A stretch of DNA of 64,000 nucleotides from NCBI RefSeq assembly GCF_042242105.1, contig NC_092029.1, positions 9,453,885 through 9,517,884 on the forward strand, given 5' to 3'. A model generated the notes under the pieces. It was not told where the DNA came from. It was given only the letters and a program-made list of their open reading frames with translations, and ran no database searches. The DNA comes from Pempheris klunzingeri. Taxonomy: Eukaryota; Chordata; Actinopteri; Acropomatiformes; Pempheridae. A program made the position numbers and the translations under genes. This document shows, one piece after another, positions 12,401 to 24,378 of this stretch (the stretch's first letter is position 1; each line of letters begins with the position of its first letter).

Positions 12401-15400
12401 CATTGTATTGAGGGGAAACTCACGCTTCATGTTCATGTTGGGCGTCTTGTACATGAAATGCATGAAGAGCTGGGTAGTGTTGATGAGGATCTGGTCTCCA
12501 CTGTATCGGATGGAGCGGTACCACCACGTGCCCTAAGATACGGGGAAAGAAGCAAAAAAGAAACACAGAGGGACAGTGAGAAATCCAGAAATCCAACTGC
12601 TTTATATAATATATTACACAGAATCTGACTTTGAATCATTGTGAGGACTTACCACAACAACAGGAAGGATGACCATGAAGGCTAGTCCATAAACCAACAG
12701 CACCTGGGAGAGAAAAACACCAAATTGAAAGTTAGACCTTCAAAAGCATGCATGGCCTAATGCACATCTAGCATACAAGTAAATCAAGATTCATCAAGGT
12801 TTATCAATTAAAACTATGTAGACGCAATCAATAAATACATACCAGCATCGAGTTCTTCTGGTCAACAATCCAGGCAGGCAGGGCAATACCAAAGCTGGTT
12901 GCTGGAGGGAGAAATAAGATGTAATAGACAAAAATGGTAAAATCCTCTATCTACACATAGAAACAGAACGTCACCTGACACCATGACAGCCTGAAAGATT
13001 GTTTTCCTCTTTAAAATGTTCAAAAGAAATGTAATTACTGACATTTAAACCGCATAATCTGTTGTTAGAAGGCACCAAAATCTGTGCAAACATGCTATTT
13101 TTGGTGCCCAGTGATCAGTGTGAACGCCCACAGCATTAGCGTGTGTGAACGTGGGAGACACATTTTCATCGTAGGCTCTGGGTGTCAGCTCACACTGGAA
13201 ATGAATGGGCTGCCATGTTTCGGTTCATCTCCATTGTTTAACATATTCAGGCGTTCAAGAGGCTGACTCACTGACTCATCAAGCACAGACGGTGCGTCAA
13301 CACATAAAATGGCAAAAGCACACTGTGGGATTTAGGGTAGCCTCACTCACCTCCTGGACCATCTGGGTTGCCGTATATTTCCCAGTTCTGCCGCGACTGT
13401 TCATTGGTCAGACTGTGGGAAAAGACAAGTACACAGATGAACCAGTCACCTCAGACTGATTAATCCCTATATTGATTATGCATACAGATGCAGTCTTTCT
13501 GTCTGGCTAATGAAGTCGAGATGGGAATGACACTTACGCAGCGTAGGCTTTGGCAATTCTCATGAACGTGGCCTCATCGCCACCTTTGTCAGGGTGGTAC
13601 TTGAGTGACAGAACACGGTATTGCTTCTTGATTTCTGACAGCGATGCGCCCTGGAGACAGAAATACAATTACAGCAGCTCCTTACCCGAACACATGCAGC
13701 GTAACGACTATTACTACGGAGTCTCAGAAGTCTTGAGGATGAGATTTTTATTTTATTTTTTTAATCTAACACAAGTTATGGCTCCAATATCTTGTGCACA
13801 CAAGATGAAGAGTGTTTTGAAGGACTTCAGAGGCTCAGTAGAATACAGCAGAATTTATGTCTTGTGTGTGTTTACCGGGTCCAAGTTGAGGACTTCATAT
13901 GGATTGTACTCCTGGTACTCTCTGTCCAACTTGGACACCTTGTAGGCTAGTAGCAGGAACACAGCCCAGCCAAATAACAAGGCTGCTTTCCTGAAAAATG
14001 GCAAGAAAGAAAGAAATGAAAAGAAAGTGTCACACACAAATGTCTGTGTTCTCTGGAGACAGTATCAGGCCTGTCTGATTTTTAATTATTATAACTGTTT
14101 GGAGTTAAGATGTTCTGCAGAGCAAATCTGCAATGCAAATCATCTTTCAGCTTTTAACACTGCAAACACTGGGTTAGAATCTGAAAGACGACAGAGAGCT
14201 TATCTTAATATACTGCGTACAAGCAGATGGGCAGGACAGGTTCTGACATTGTTGTTGTTTGGTATTTATGCATGGACGTTGAACTTGTTTCCATGACAAT
14301 GGCAAAACCCTATGGCCTGCTCTGCAGCATCTGTTGCCATGACAACCGCTCACTAGCCTGAGTTGAGTGAGTGGCTCAACCAGAAAAAAAATACATGCTG
14401 GATTCCTATAATAAATACAATCATTATGATACGGTTGTGAAGAGGAAACAGATACTGTGATTTTGAGACAAAAGCTGCGACAATCATTTGGATTTATTCC
14501 ACTTAATAAATATGCTGGATGCTTCCACCGGCTCAGAGCACAAATGCAGCCATGCAAATAAAGAATTTATGAATTTTGAGAGTGAAAACAGAATGTAGGT
14601 CCACAGAGTGGAAAGTGGACGTATGAAGACAAACTTAGAAGGCAGAGACAGAGCAAGGAGGAGATGCTCTCTGACAAATGAGTGGGAGAAGATAGACAGA
14701 GTGAGACACACTTGAACATCCATCTTTCCATTAACCCACACACCCACAGAAGGAATAAACAACACTGAGGAAACAGGCTGATGTTAAGAGAAATGTTAAA
14801 CAGCGCAACACCGTGTTTACACAAACAGCACACACGACTGAGAGGTTTATACATGAAAAACACCAGCCAAACCTCTGCCAAAAAAAAAACCAACATAAAA
14901 CTCGCACTTCCACAGATGCATATAAGCTCCAGTCTGCCAGCGCTATGGACACCGTGGTCTTTGCCTCATCTTCACACTACAGTCACAACATCTCTGTCCA
15001 GCTGGAAACACGGACAGAATGAACTAGTCAGCTAACAGCCAACAGCTCCAGTGGTGGGAGGATGATTGAGCTTTTTCAATGCAAACAGCTCAGGCAAGTC
15101 ACACCCAAACAACAGATGTGATGTGACATTTGAAGGGAGCCAAGAACCGAGAAAGCAAATCTATTATTACACTACCAAACAAACAGTGGCTAATCATATG
15201 TCAAGACATTTATGTGCAAGTAATCCAACTGAAGCTGCACTTGGATTGGAGACACAAAGCTCCACAAATAACTACAAACTGAATAATTCAGAAGCAATCT
15301 CAGGCCAACTTTGAGTAAAGAGGGCGCGATCAACTTTTTCGAGATGCTGCCATGTCACCTGAAAGCTGCGTGTCGACAAGCATCCGCACTCCCCGAATTT

Positions 15401-16606
15401 GTGCACATCCTGTTTGTACTCACAATGGCAAGCTAAAAATCCGAACCGCTTTATGGACTCACTTTAACGTTGGGACAATGCTCTGCTGTGACTTCATCAG
15501 CCTGAGCCGGTACCACAGACACCTGCCATGTACCCTCCTCAGGCTCTTCAGACGCAGTTGTTCTGGAAAGAGGACAGAAAGAGAGACAAAACCCACACGT
15601 TAGTAGCATCAAACACCCCCCCCACACTTAATGATCTTAATGCCACAGTAATTTGGGTGGGATTACTGTTGCTTAGAGGTATTTTAATTCAAGGAAGAGT
15701 GCTATTTTCATTTATAAAACATCAGTATTGTGGGTGTATCAGCCAGGCCGGTGGACGCTTCTGCTGCTTCAGGTGAGTCCAGAAATTTAGATTAGTATAT
15801 TGTAATGTAGCCTGGACATGGGAAGATTTAGTGTGATATCAATTTAACAACTGTTAACAGCATCTTAATCTCCAATCTGTGGTCTGTCATTCAGCTATTC
15901 CAAGTGCATCAGCTGAGCAAACTTTGCTAGCATATGTTACATAACCCGTGCTAGATATGCTCTGTTGTTGACAAACAGATAGCTGTAGATAAGGAAATAT
16001 CTGGATAAGGTCAATACAGGCACAAAGGCAAGCTTGAGACGCTGGCTGTTAGTGTTGAGGCTTTAGCTTAACTAAACCAGCACTTAGCTTCATGTTTACT
16101 CACTGAAGTTAGCAGCACTCGCTAGCTTTGTGAGGTTAAGCGGCTGGGCAGCCACTGGGATGGTTATTAATAAAGCTGGTAAGCAGACTGTGTCAACACT
16201 GACAGACTTGCACTGAGCCCCGAGCAATTAAAGAGAAGAGACGTGAACACCATCTTTTGGTAACGTTTGCTAGCGAACATTTACAAGTTAATGTGACGCT
16301 AGGTTAAGTTGTACAGCCTCCGTATCTGGTAGGAAGCTAGCCACATTACCAGACTGCCAACTGGTGAGCGTTTAATGTGAAACTACAAGCCAAGATGCTG
16401 TGTGAACACTTCACGTTACAGTCGCTGAGGTTAGTTAACGTTAGTTAGCTAAGTTAGCACTGAGCCAGACATCGGGCCTTACCAGCATTCTGATCCCGGG
16501 GCCAGAGGTAATATGTGGCTGGGATCACAATGAGCCCGACGAAGGACGTTAGGAAATAGAAAAAAGTGTTGCCGCTGTCATCGTACTGGAACTGTTGCCC
16601 GGCCAT
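6466..16606 (-). CDS. sec63: Translocation protein SEC63 homolog (20 coding exons)
   Basis: SEC63 is an ER-membrane J protein that works with SEC61/SEC62 and recruits BiP for protein import into the ER. I read 20 exons on the minus strand: 16606-16483, 15562-15463, 13990-13876, 13650-13538, 13412-13351, 12901-12843, 12703-12653, 12532-12424, 12151-12057, 11901-11769, 11437-11345, 11143-10998, 10901-10754, 10519-10437, 10229-10161, 9943-9788, 9686-9513, 9265-9065, 7531-7427 and 6603-6466. All phases agree and give 757 aa (human about 760). The start MAGQQFQYDD matches the human N terminus. Membrane segments lie near residues 15-35, 75-95 and 190-210. The J domain (about 104-165) has the BiP-activating HPD at 132-134. 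The SEC63/Brl region follows, then a Lys-rich stretch, a Glu/Asp/Ser-rich stretch, a conserved block ending in IKPLK and a very acidic tail ending DEDND. The family call is near certain; single exon edges rest on GT/AG and phase. Confidence 0.97.
8138..8181. repeat. (CA)n followed by a poly(A) run in sec63 intron 18
   Basis: About 20 bp of CA, CCCC, then roughly 20 A. Confidence 0.9.
8690..8960 (+). mobile_element. Fragment matching the internal segment of the teleost repeat, in sec63 intron 18
   Basis: AAATGCCAAATGTTTGCTAG, then TGTTGGAACAACAGCAGTAT, follow the order of the internal segment seen in the copies at 1740 and 20409. The rest of intron 18 (7532-9064) holds CA, A and T runs and no exon that I can see. 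Confidence 0.4.
13991..15462. other. sec63 intron 2, nothing recognised
   Basis: A 1.47 kb intron with no exon-like frame; the minus-strand frames inside it match nothing known. Confidence 0.5.
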
Positions 16607-16860
16607 TTCGTAGCGGCGCTTGGGACGCCCTTCTTCTCCACCGCTGCGCTTCCCCCTTCTAACCCAATGTGTGCGACTTGACAGCCCGTTAGCTAGCAAG
16701 CTAGCACCCAGCCAGCACCAGCTCTGATCATCGGTGTACGTGGTGTACGCCTGCGCAATGTGGCCTTTCTTCTTCCTCTGTGGGCGATTCGGCGCCTTTC
16801 CTGGGCGCCGCTGACCCCTAGCGGCGGCGAGGGAGCTGCGACAGGGGAGCTGAGTGTCAA
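16607..16860 (-). promoter_or_regulatory. sec63: sec63 promoter and 5' UTR region
   Basis: The 250 bp upstream of the sec63 ATG is GC- and CpG-rich, in contrast to the AT-rich DNA beyond 16880. No TATA box is evident at a suitable distance. This fits a CpG-type housekeeping promoter. The start ATG at 16604-16606 sits in a good context (G at -3 and +4), and no ATG lies in frame upstream before the CpG-rich block ends. Confidence 0.5.
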
Positions 16861-17760
16861 TGGATTTCTGGGCACAATTAATATTGCCATGCTATGCAAA
16901 TTGACTTTTTAAGGTCTTTTCAAAATAAATGTGTCCCCTGTCTGCCTAAAGACCGCTAAACTATTAGAAAAGACCGTCCTCTCTCTGTTTTCTTTAAGAC
17001 TGCCAAATGGGTTCGATGCCAGACTAAACATGTTGGACTCTTGCACTTATAAAAGTTTTTTTTTTTAGCTGAGAGTTCCCACAAAAATCCAAGAATCATC
17101 GCTTTATTCAAAAAAGGGGACCACTGGTGAAGTGTTCTTTCAAGAATGGGTCATGGTTTTACAGAATGAATATTTGAATTAATAAATATCTTTATGTGAT
17201 GAACATATGCTAAGAGAAAAAAAGATGTCAGCCAATACCCCACTCATCAGGTAATCACAGTATACAAAAATACAGAGTGGCTATTTCTATTAAAGTTTTA
17301 TTATTTACATTTCATGGAGGGGAAAATAGAAGTACAGATTGTATTTTATTTTTGACAGCACTGCATTTTATTTTTGTTGAAGTCAGTGCAGCTGACATTC
17401 AGATATTTGCACATTGTGCTTGTTTTAATGATTTAACATTTGTGCCAATCTCTATTTTTGTAGATCGCATTGTCGGTGAGATCTCATCCTATACAATGAT
17501 GTACACGATTTAAACGCCTGTTTTTGTATACTGTAATGGTTTGTTAAGATAACTAAGATTAACAGCAAATACTGTGGACGGCACAATATGTTATCATGAC
17601 AAAACTCAAAGGTAGTTCTACATTGAGCTGCTCAATAGGATTGGCTACTTATTTTCCCAATCATTGAACTTCCATTAGAGATAGCAGAATTTAACAGTGA
17701 GGCTATTTTCCATTCAAAATAAAACTGATATCTTATTAAGCTGTACTTTTCAGTAAGGGG

Positions 17761-17766
17761 TTTATT
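17761..17766 (-). promoter_or_regulatory. Candidate poly(A) signal of iyd
   Basis: TTTATT on the plus strand (AATAAA on minus), about 100 bp past the iyd stop. Further TTTATT copies occur near 17290-17360, so a longer 3' UTR is also possible. Confidence 0.4.
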
Positions 17767-17861
17767 TTTAAGTCTATGAAGAGATTGGCACCATCCATTT
17801 TTGTCTGTCTATGTGATCAAACATTTCCAAGTCACATTAGCTATTTTTTCTGTAGGTTCTG

Positions 17862-20217
17862 TTATATATACACTACAATATCATCCAGAGGCTTGCGTGC
17901 CAAGTCGGGCACTGTGGCTTCAGATGCAGGATAACCTACAGGAAGCAACATCAGCAGCTTCTCATTAACTGGCCGTCTGAAGAGGAGCCTGAGTTGGGGG
18001 CCGCAGTTCAGGGGCGTTGATGTGACCGTCACAAGACCCACGTTCTGATCGGTAAATGGGCAGAAAGAACAAGCATACGTCAAACACAAAATGTTTTTTT
18101 AGTTTATCCACTATTTTCATGCATTTTCGAGAAGATGCATACAGTTCTATACACACTCTTAAGTCTATCTTTCTTGTTCTTGTTTAAATGGCATTTATGA
18201 CCATAAGAGAACAAGAGTAGACTCATCTACATTTCAGTGTGTCTTTACCTGTAATGCAGCCAACAGGATTCCACAGGATATGGAGACACTGATTTCATTG
18301 TAGTAATGTGTCTTTTTCTTGCCGTTTGGTAGGATGCCATAGGTCTGTTTGAAGATGAGGAGCAGATATGGAGCGATATCCAAGTACTCCTTGATCCAGT
18401 TTGTCCTGTAAGAGGGTGTGAAAGTAGGAAATGTAGTTAGACTAATAATCATTATGTATGTATAGGATAAGGGGATGGGGATTGAATGCTGTCAGTGAAG
18501 CTATGTTCACTTGTTCTAATACAAATATATTGATATAAATGTGTGCGTGCTCACTTTAATCTGGCCAAATCATTGACCCATTTGTCCCCCATCCTCTGAC
18601 GGTAGTTAACCTCCTCCTCCTCCTCCACTATCTGTCTGATTTTGTGCTTCGTCTCTGGGTCTGACACCACGATGAACGTCCAGGGCTCTGTGTGCGCTCC
18701 ACTGGGGGCCGTACCTGTCCAGAGGAAGGATGAGGTGGAGGAGCCAGTGGACAGAAAAGAATTAGAAAGACAGAAAGATTACATAGCTGCTATGTGGCGC
18801 TACATCAAAATGTTTTATTTTGGTTTAGAGCAGATTAACAGTGCATTTGTCCTCTTAAATTTGCACCTGCCTGCAGTGAGGATGACATTATCGATGACTT
18901 CTCTTGGGACCGGCTCTGGGCTGATGAATCGCACTGACCTCCGCTGGTTCATCAGTGTGTAGAAATCCCTGGACTTCTCCACCATCGTCTCTTCGGGGTA
19001 ACGTGGTGGTGAATAGGGCACATGCTGACAGTCTTCCTCCTCATTGCTGTCTACCCAATCACCATCCTCTAAAAGGATGACAAGCAGAACCAGTGATTAT
19101 GGAGGGTTAGAGTAATCTCTAATCAGGCAAAAACAATTACATTTTGCACATTGTTTAAGTACATTGTTACCTTTAGAAACCAACTTTGTTATCTCAAAAT
19201 GCCTGGGTGCCTGTGCCACCCAAAGAGGCACCCAAAAATCAAATGCAAAGTGAATTTTTAGCTATAGCCTTACTAAAACCTTAATATCGAAACTACGGAG
19301 ATTAATGGATGGTTAAATTCATGATAATCACTCAAAATCAACAGGGAAGGCGCATAGAAACAGCTGCTCACAGTCTTTCTCTCCCTTTCTATGAATATGT
19401 AGCTTAAATGTTTCGGTAAATAAAAAATAGTAGCCAGAACAAACAAGTAGAGGCTTTAAATTATCAAATAAATCTGGGCCTTGTAGAGTCATAAGTACGA
19501 CATTTGCCTCTGAAAAGTAGTGGAGTAGAGGATAAAATATGCAAAGACTAAAATGAAGTACAAATACTGTAGCACTTTGAACTTGACAGACAGCGTAACA
19601 GGGGTCTTTCACTGTGATTGGTCTTTCTTCTGTGACAAACACAACATGTGCTAAGTCGGATTTTAGAAAACAAAAAGAAAATTCAAAGCCTCAGAGTCAG
19701 GAGTAAGAGTAACCTTTGTGGAAATGTAGTGGAGTCAAGATGTACAATATTTGTCTTTTGATAAAGTGAAGTAAAGGTCATCAGTTAAAAAAACAACTCA
19801 TGTATGGTACAGAAATGTTCTAAAGTACAGTAGTTAAGTAAATGTGCTACTGTCCACCTGTGTCTGCCACAAAGTGCATGATTTTTTATTTACCAAATTA
19901 ATGATTAACCCAGCTGTGGATGTGACTATCCAAAACTATTCCTAGAAATCAATCACGTCCAGCCCTGTAAAGTAAGAAGAGAAAGTAAGAAGAGAAAAAG
20001 TTTCTGCTCAGCTCTCACCATCTTCTTTTTCTGTGACTTCTGTGTCATCCTGTAAGTCCTCATCCACCCACGGTCTAAAGTCCCCTTTAGACGCCCTTTC
20101 AGTTTTTCCCTGGGTGGTCGAGGTGGTCTCCGTCTGCTGCGATCTCATGAGCATGAAGCCAATCACCAAGCACAGAACCGCGGCCAGGACGGGAGTGAGG
20201 ATGGACAGGACAGCCAT
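17862..20217 (-). CDS. iyd: Iodotyrosine deiodinase (5 coding exons)
   Basis: IYD is a membrane-anchored FMN enzyme of the nitroreductase fold that removes iodide from mono- and diiodotyrosine, salvaging iodide in the thyroid. Exons on the minus strand are 20217-20019, 19068-18871, 18714-18555, 18405-18249 and 18044-17862. Phases agree and give 298 aa (human 289). An N-terminal anchor lies at about residues 5-24. The acidic linker RPWVDEDL is followed by the FMN-binding RRSVRF at 109-114 and the [11 protein letters not shown] loop near 134. The iodotyrosine-clamping residues known from human (E157, Y161, K182) map to about E166, Y170 and K191 and are all present. The C terminus has LNCGP and LPVGYP. 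The start at [10 protein letters not shown] aligns with the human start. Intron 2 appears to use a GC donor (see findings). Confidence 0.96.
19480..19870 (-). mobile_element. Inverted partial copies of the same teleost repeat in iyd intron 1
   Basis: Read on the minus strand the right end gives TAGCACATTTACTTAACTAC, and TAGTGGAGT-type segments recur at about 19518 and 19728. This suggests two overlapping or tandem fragments. Confidence 0.5.
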
Positions 20218-20338
20218 GGCTGCCAGAGAGAGAGAGAGAGAGAAGAGGTCAGCCTGCTGGGATCCTGCTCGCTCCCGCTGCTCAGCCAAGCGCAGACCTG
20301 GTGTTGTGAAACACTTGCAGTGTTATCTCAGGTGGGCC

Positions 20339-20345
20339 TATATAA
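20339..20345 (-). promoter_or_regulatory. Possible TATA box of iyd
   Basis: The minus strand reads TTATATAGG here, about 120 bp upstream of the start codon. A TATA box at this place would put transcription start near 20310 and give a 5' UTR of about 90 bases containing a short (TC)n tract near 20226-20243. This is inferred from motif and distance only. Confidence 0.35.
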
Positions 20346-20408
20346 GAGAGGGAATAAAACAGCCCTCTGTGGCTGGCTGCTGCTTGTTTATGTCTGAACC
20401 TGGCAGTG

Positions 20409-21222
20409 CTGGAATGTACAGTAACTAAGCACATTTACTCAAATACTGTATTTAAATAGCCTATAAAGTTGAGGTATTTCTACTTAACTTGAGTGTTTCC
20501 TTTTTTATGCCACTTTCAGCCTCTACACTTTGACTTTAATTAAGATTATGGATTTAAATTAGATTTTTATGCACAAAAGCTATGATGAGCTCTAAAAATG
20601 TGATGTTTTAATATAAATCAAATTGCCCAATTAGTCGATTGACACAACTATTTTCACAATTGCTATTTTTTCATGATAAAATTTCACACAAATGTAAAGA
20701 TATGCTGCGTTTCTCTTTAATCATTTATTTCAAGTATGTTGTCATTATATATTTATGATCTTGGTTGGGGGAAAAAAGCATTGTGATGATGTCGTTTTGG
20801 GCTGCGGGTAATTGTGATAGCATTTGTCACTATTTTCCCATTTTTTACAAACCAAACAATCATTTGATGAATGGAAAAAATAATCAGCAGATTAATCCGT
20901 AGAGACAATAAATTGCAGTCTGATACAAAATAGTTGAAATAAAGCTCCAACTCAATCAACTACAACAGTAAAACTCTGATTTTATATTAATGCATGAGTA
21001 ATATTACTCTAATGATATAGGGTAATATAGTATAACAGTCACAGGGGATGTTCTTCTGCAGTACTTTTTATACTTGAAGCACATTGTCCTGATTAAACCT
21101 GCATACTTTTACTGAAGTAACACTTTCAATGCAGGACGTTTACTTGTAACAGAGTATATTTACAGTCCAGAGTGGTTTTAGTCATTTTACCAATAAAGGA
21201 TCTACTTCCACCACTACTGGAA
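20409..21222 (+). mobile_element. Near-complete teleost interspersed repeat (AGTACATTTACTCAAG type)
   Basis: Starts ACAGTAACTAAGCACATTTA and ends GGATCTACTTCCACCACTAC, the two signatures of a repeat found throughout fish genomes. It has no coding capacity. An internal segment (about 20620-20960) is shared with other copies in this window. It lies upstream of iyd, in the iyd-ppp1r14c interval. Confidence 0.6.
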
Positions 21223-22181
21223 CCTGATGAACATAGCTGTTTTCTGCAGAGCAGGTCTGATACTGATTAAGGTGGTTAACGATATGACCAATGCTGCAAG
21301 TGAGCACAACGATCAGTCTATAGGCTCATCATCAGGAAATCAGACCATGGCCATCATAAAAAAGTCTAGGCTGAACCCTTAAATGTTCTTTAAAGTTAAT
21401 GTTCCACTTCTTCCCGTGTTGAGCCCTCTATGAGTTGTTACATTAAGTCTAAAGTTCATATTCAATTACTTCACTAATTACAGTCTATTCCTCTCTAGAG
21501 TTTTGATATACTTAAACGTTTTCCAACAATTTGGCTCTTGTCTGTACATAATAAGTCATGCAGCGAGAGCTCCAATTGACAGAGCAGAAAGATGAGTCAT
21601 GGTTTATGTTTATTCATGTTTAGAAACTCTGTTACTGACTAGTGACCCATACAGGACCAGGTTTGAAGAGTTGGACTTGTGGACACCCGGTGCAATCATT
21701 AAACTTGGATTGTTTTGCATAATCTACGGAGAACTGTGCGTTAACCACATGCCAAAGTGCATCATTTATTGCGCAGCATAAGGCTGTACACTGTACACAG
21801 CAAAATATGTTTGGCATATGCTTGTATTGCATAAAGTGTTTCTGTAGAAAAAAAAAAAAAACTCCACATGACCAACAGGTGGCGCAAACTCCTCTCTATA
21901 AGCCAGGCTGAAATCTTTGGGTTCAGAATTGTACTCATTTGGAAACATGCTGGTGATCCAGTATCAGTATGAGCATGTCAGCCTTTTCTACTAATCAGTG
22001 TGTCACACAAATGTGCATAATCACTCAATAGATACAGTTGAGTGAATGAATAACATCAGCAGGTGGCGGAAGAGCATGGCTAGAATTGGGAAAGACCCTC
22101 TGCTGAAGCTTTCTGGCATCTGCTGGCTCTTCAGTGCGCGCGAGTGCACAGACAAGCACCATTGAGGGAATTTGGCTGGCG

Positions 22182-22534
22182 CACTGCAAAAAATGTCCAC
22201 CTTAACAAGTAATGTTATCACCTATCACTCTTTGGAAATCTTTTTTCCTCCTTAAACAAGCTTTGGGACCTGCTAATGGCATCTTTCAGACTCATTTCAA
22301 GTGCGCTCGGTTAAAATCATTGCAGAACTTCCATCAGTAATTTGCCATTTTTAGCAATAGTGGGATGTCCTGCCATGTTTTATCATCATTATGTGAAGGT
22401 GCCCTTGTGAAACAATGATGGAAACGAGCAATTTCATGCCTCTATACAAAAAAAGAGGTTTTCTTTTTTAAAGGGGCACACAGATTTGAATTTTAACACG
22501 AGACACGCGCCTAAGATGCTCATTTCTTGCAGTG
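22182..22534. mobile_element. MITE with CACTGCAA terminal inverted repeats
   Basis: The left end reads CACTGCAAAAAATG. The right end, reverse-complemented, reads CACTGCAAGAAATG, so 13 of 14 terminal bases match. The 353 bp between them is non-coding. Elements with CACTGCAAAAA ends are familiar as non-autonomous DNA transposons in fish. The flanks show no clear target-site duplication, so it is old or rearranged. Confidence 0.6.
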
Positions 22535-22559
22535 TACGCTCCGCCTTCTCGGCTGTCTC

Positions 22560-22699
22560 CGGCGCTGCGCTTTAAATAGCAGCTGTTTAAAAGCTCCTCA
22601 CCATTCTCCTGTCTCCCGTGCTGCACTCAGCCCCTGTCCGCATCTCAGTCCCCCCCTTCATTCCAACATTTCCCAAATAAGAAGCTCGCACGCACCGCA
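22560..22699 (+). promoter_or_regulatory. ppp1r14c: ppp1r14c core promoter and 5' leader
   Basis: GC-rich, CpG-containing DNA with a TATA-like TTTAAATA near 22570-22580, followed by a C-rich leader up to the ATG. It begins just past the right end of a MITE at 22182-22534. Confidence 0.4.
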
Positions 22700-22933
22700 A
22701 TGTCGGCCGCCAGTACCGAGACTAGTGCCCCGCTGCCCACCGCCGGCAGCCGCGTCTTCTTCCAACCTTCCACCGGGGTGGGCTGCGTTGGGTCCGGCCC
22801 CATCACCACGGAGGACCCGGTCCAGAAGAGACAGGGCAAAGTGACGGTCAAGTACGACAGGAAAGAGCTGCGGAAGAGACTCGTCCTGGAGGAGTGGATC
22901 ATCGAGCAGCTCAGCGAGTTGTACGACTGTGAG
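22700..22933 (+). CDS. ppp1r14c: ppp1r14c coding exon 1
   Basis: Seventy-eight codons, from the ATG after a GC-rich leader to GAG followed by GTGAGT. It carries the whole PKC-site inhibitory segment. Confidence 0.95.
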
Positions 22934-24303
22934 GTGAGTGGAACACAAATCTGAAATCACTCAGGGACGGTGCGCACACTTATCAGCGATCACCTTTGAG
23001 ATCAGTAGGGACATTTTGGGAGACAGGAGGACGAACACAAGTGTAGCCCGCTGAATGCCACACAGGGACACTGCCATTGAATACCTGCTGTATCAGTCTG
23101 ATGGGCTTATGGCTTAAACCCAACCTATCACATTTAGATCCCCGTTGTGTCTCACCGGGTTTACGCTTAAATGAGCTACAGCTGCTGCTCATCTCATCCG
23201 TAGATGCTCTAATCCTCTGTCTCTGCAAAGGTGTCAGGATAACGCATCCACATTCACCCCCAATAAACAGTCTGTGTCTGCGTCTTTATTGGTGTCTCTT
23301 TGTCTCCTGCAACACTGATACCTGCTGGTTTATGACCGTGGCGAGAAAAGCAGGGGTGTCTGGGCAGCACAAAAGCTGGCTGGTGTGATAATGTTGCTCG
23401 TTGCAGAACTGCTCGACACTGACTTTGATCATCCCTGTCGCGTGGGGGGGTGGACGGGGGGAAAGAGAGGGATGGTTGGTTCAACGAAAGCGAGAATGGG
23501 AAGGGGAGTGCGAGGGAAACCGCACGGTTGCACCTTTTACGCACCACTCGCGTCGGTTCTTTTCTTTATCGAGAAACTGCATTCTGCAGTGGATTTATCA
23601 TTTATTTCCTCTGCACCTAAAACTCAGTTCTAAATAGTCCTCATGGGCAAAAAGGCACGATAAGAGGCAATGCTTGTGTTTCAGTTTCTCTGGTTGTGTC
23701 GAGCGACTCTCTGTGTGTTGAAATTAATTCCGCTGGTGTTTTTGTGGCAAATGTCTGACCTTTTAAGCCCCTTTTCACCTTTCGAAGGAAGATCTGTCCC
23801 CAGACGATACTGACATCCCCAATTAATTTGCGCTCTCACGTTCACAAGTCGCATAGTTTAACATTTAAAGGAGGGGGGTGCCATGGGGGCAGATCTAAGT
23901 GGGTGCTGTGGGAGAGATATTGTATAGGTGATGTGTAAGTGCGTGTGTGTGTGTGTGCCCGCTGCCACACACAGTATGCTGCCAGAGCCAAGTGGGGGGA
24001 GGGGATGGATGGAGAAGAGGAAAGAAGGGCAGTGGGTTAAGGATGTGCTGATGCTGTGACTCTCCTCGCCAGCCAATCATCTCCTCGGGCTCTGACCCCT
24101 TTCCCTTGCAACAGAGGGTCTGCACACACACACACACATACACACCACAGGCATACAGTCTGTCTGTCACCTCCAGACTCAGCCAATGAGAGATGAGACA
24201 GGCGGTGTGAGCGTGCATCCACACGTGCCTGCGCACATGAACCCGTCAGGCAGCACTGAGGGGAAACGCGTTAATTTAAATATGATGAAAGTGTTTGAAG
24301 GTT

Positions 24304-24378
<75 letters not shown>

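Noticed and set aside
18702..18870. GT-AG alternative for iyd intron 2
   Set aside because: It stays in frame only with an acceptor inside CCCCCAG and removes the conserved T-A-P of the FMN loop, so the GC-AG reading is preferred but not proven.
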